Below, piece by piece: positions 4,931 to 5,355 of a stretch of DNA of 5,355 bases. The stretch is from positions 1-5,355 of the forward strand of contig JAEWLD010000091.1 in NCBI GenBank assembly GCA_023393485.1. Reading direction: 5' to 3'. Each line of letters opens with the position of its first letter. Position 1 is the stretch's first letter. The notes under the pieces were generated by a model that saw only the letters and a list, made by a program, of their open reading frames with translations, was not told the origin of the DNA and did not search any database. The DNA is from Bacteroidota bacterium. Its GTDB lineage: Bacteria; Bacteroidota; Bacteroidia; Flavobacteriales; Flavobacteriaceae. The position numbers were made by a program, and so were the translations under genes.

Positions 4931-5162
4931 CTACGCTTGTTTTTTTTTACGGATAAAGTCATTGAATACGACCAATCGTTTGTTGATGCAAAAATCTTCG
5001 TCGCTGGCCCGATTTGACGACTTCAGCCCTATCATTGGCTGTGGGCACGATATCGGGCATGCCGCCCAACAATTTGTTGGCTGGCGCCGATTGCAGTTCT
5101 TCTGAACTGAATGTTGAAAAAACATCGTGGCTCATGACGTTAACCGCGACCTTGTAAGGCAT
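4931..5162 (-). pseudogene. Small unknown gene, apparently frameshifted near 5010
   Basis: Two overlapping - strand frames look like halves of one protein of about 75 aa. From the ATG at 5162 the first frame reads MPYKVAVNVMSHDVF, then SSEELQSAPANKLLGGMPDI and AEVVKSG, with natural-looking codons; it then turns basic and ends at a nearby stop. The second frame, entered one base later around 5010, gives SDEDFCINKRLVVFNDF and IRKKKQA up to the TAG at 4933-4931, and looks like a good C-terminus. Removing one base of the CCC run at 5008-5010 (GGG on the coding strand) joins them. So either a real frameshift mutation, a sequencing indel, or two unrelated short frames. I do not recognise the family. 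Internal ATGs, such as the one at 5135, are alternative starts. The stop lies 46 bp before the His-less kinase gene on the same strand, suggesting a shared transcript. Confidence 0.45.
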
Positions 5163-5215
5163 ACGCGACAGCTTATCGGCTATAGTAAGATTTTTTTGTT
5201 TATAGAGGATAATAA

Positions 5216-5235
5216 GACATGACGCGGGTCATGTC
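5216..5235. repeat. Perfect 8-bp inverted repeat with 4-nt loop, upstream of the small gene
   Basis: GACATGAC (5216-5223) and GTCATGTC (5228-5235) are perfect reverse complements around GCGG. Read on the - strand, the hairpin is followed by TTATTATCC, a weak T-rich tail, and lies 53 nt before the ATG at 5162, inside the leader expected from the promoter candidates at 5277-5315. It could be an attenuator, a weak terminator, or a dyad operator. Confidence 0.5.
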
Positions 5236-5276
5236 GTGGCTGAAGGGTATGTATTATCCTGCTTGGTAGCGGTAAT

Positions 5277-5315
5277 CAAATATAGCAAAGTTCTTTTAAC
5301 AACTGTTCAAAGTTA
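5277..5315 (-). promoter_or_regulatory. Tandem candidate -7 elements reading leftward
   Basis: On the - strand TATATTTG (5284 down to 5277) and TAACTTTG (5315 down to 5308) both match TAnnTTTG perfectly. The TTTG of the second lies 23 nt upstream of the first and could serve as its -33. Transcription would start near 5272, giving a leader of about 110 nt that includes the hairpin at 5216-5235, then the small gene and the His-less kinase gene. The region is AT-rich, so chance matches are possible. Confidence 0.35.
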
Positions 5316-5355
5316 TATAAACTTTTGGATGACAGATTTGCGCGATGTTAGTGGT

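Noticed and set aside
4934..5125. The whole - strand frame from 5125 as an intact 64-aa protein
   Set aside because: Its first half is rich in Cys, Trp, Pro and Asn in a shadow-like way, whereas the other frame has natural codon use there. Only the C-terminal part looks genuine.

Overview
The window looks like chromosomal DNA of a Bacteroidota bacterium, most likely a flavobacterium. The grounds are: (i) starts without Shine-Dalgarno sequences, preceded by A-rich leaders; (ii) several close matches to the Bacteroidota -7 element TAnnTTTG; (iii) family content, namely PAS/HisKA kinases with the ASHDLQEPL H-box, an Rcp1-like single-domain response regulator, a PorT-type outer-membrane barrel, and a ~100-aa protein family that databases often mislabel 'phosphoribosylpyrophosphate synthetase'. 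No mobile element, CRISPR array, tRNA or rRNA was seen.

Layout, left to right. 2-925 (+): the 3' part of a PAS sensor histidine kinase cut by the window edge. 926-1106: a gap with a candidate 32-aa hydrophobic peptide gene (1007-1105, +) behind a perfect -7 element. 1107-1421 (-): the small conserved 104-aa protein. 1441-1491: a strong inverted repeat with a T tract on the + strand. 1518-2330 (-): a GT-A-like glycosyltransferase. 2331-2425: a compact divergent promoter region. 2426-3043 (+): a secreted outer-membrane beta-barrel protein. 3044-3389: a non-coding stretch rich in inverted repeats, including two mutually exclusive ones. 3390-3788 (+): a complete single-domain response regulator, overlapping tail-to-tail by 11 bp with 3778-4884 (-), a PAS kinase-like protein. 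4931-5162 (-): a small unknown gene that appears frameshifted, just upstream of that kinase. 5163-5355: its probable promoter and a perfect hairpin.

Functionally this is a signalling neighbourhood with envelope genes between the signalling genes. The left kinase has a canonical phospho-accepting His and every ATP-site box, and the lone response regulator has every receiver residue, so the two could be partners (inference). The right kinase-like protein keeps its PAS and ATP-binding domains, but Tyr replaces the phospho-accepting His within a diverged H-box, so it probably does not autophosphorylate in the usual way. It may act as a regulator, phosphatase or adaptor.

The points most worth a second look are this His-less kinase beside the response regulator, the candidate 32-aa peptide gene facing the small conserved gene, the switch-like repeats ahead of the response regulator, and the hairpin leader plus frameshifted gene upstream of the His-less kinase. 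I see no clear evidence for a wholly new multi-gene system.
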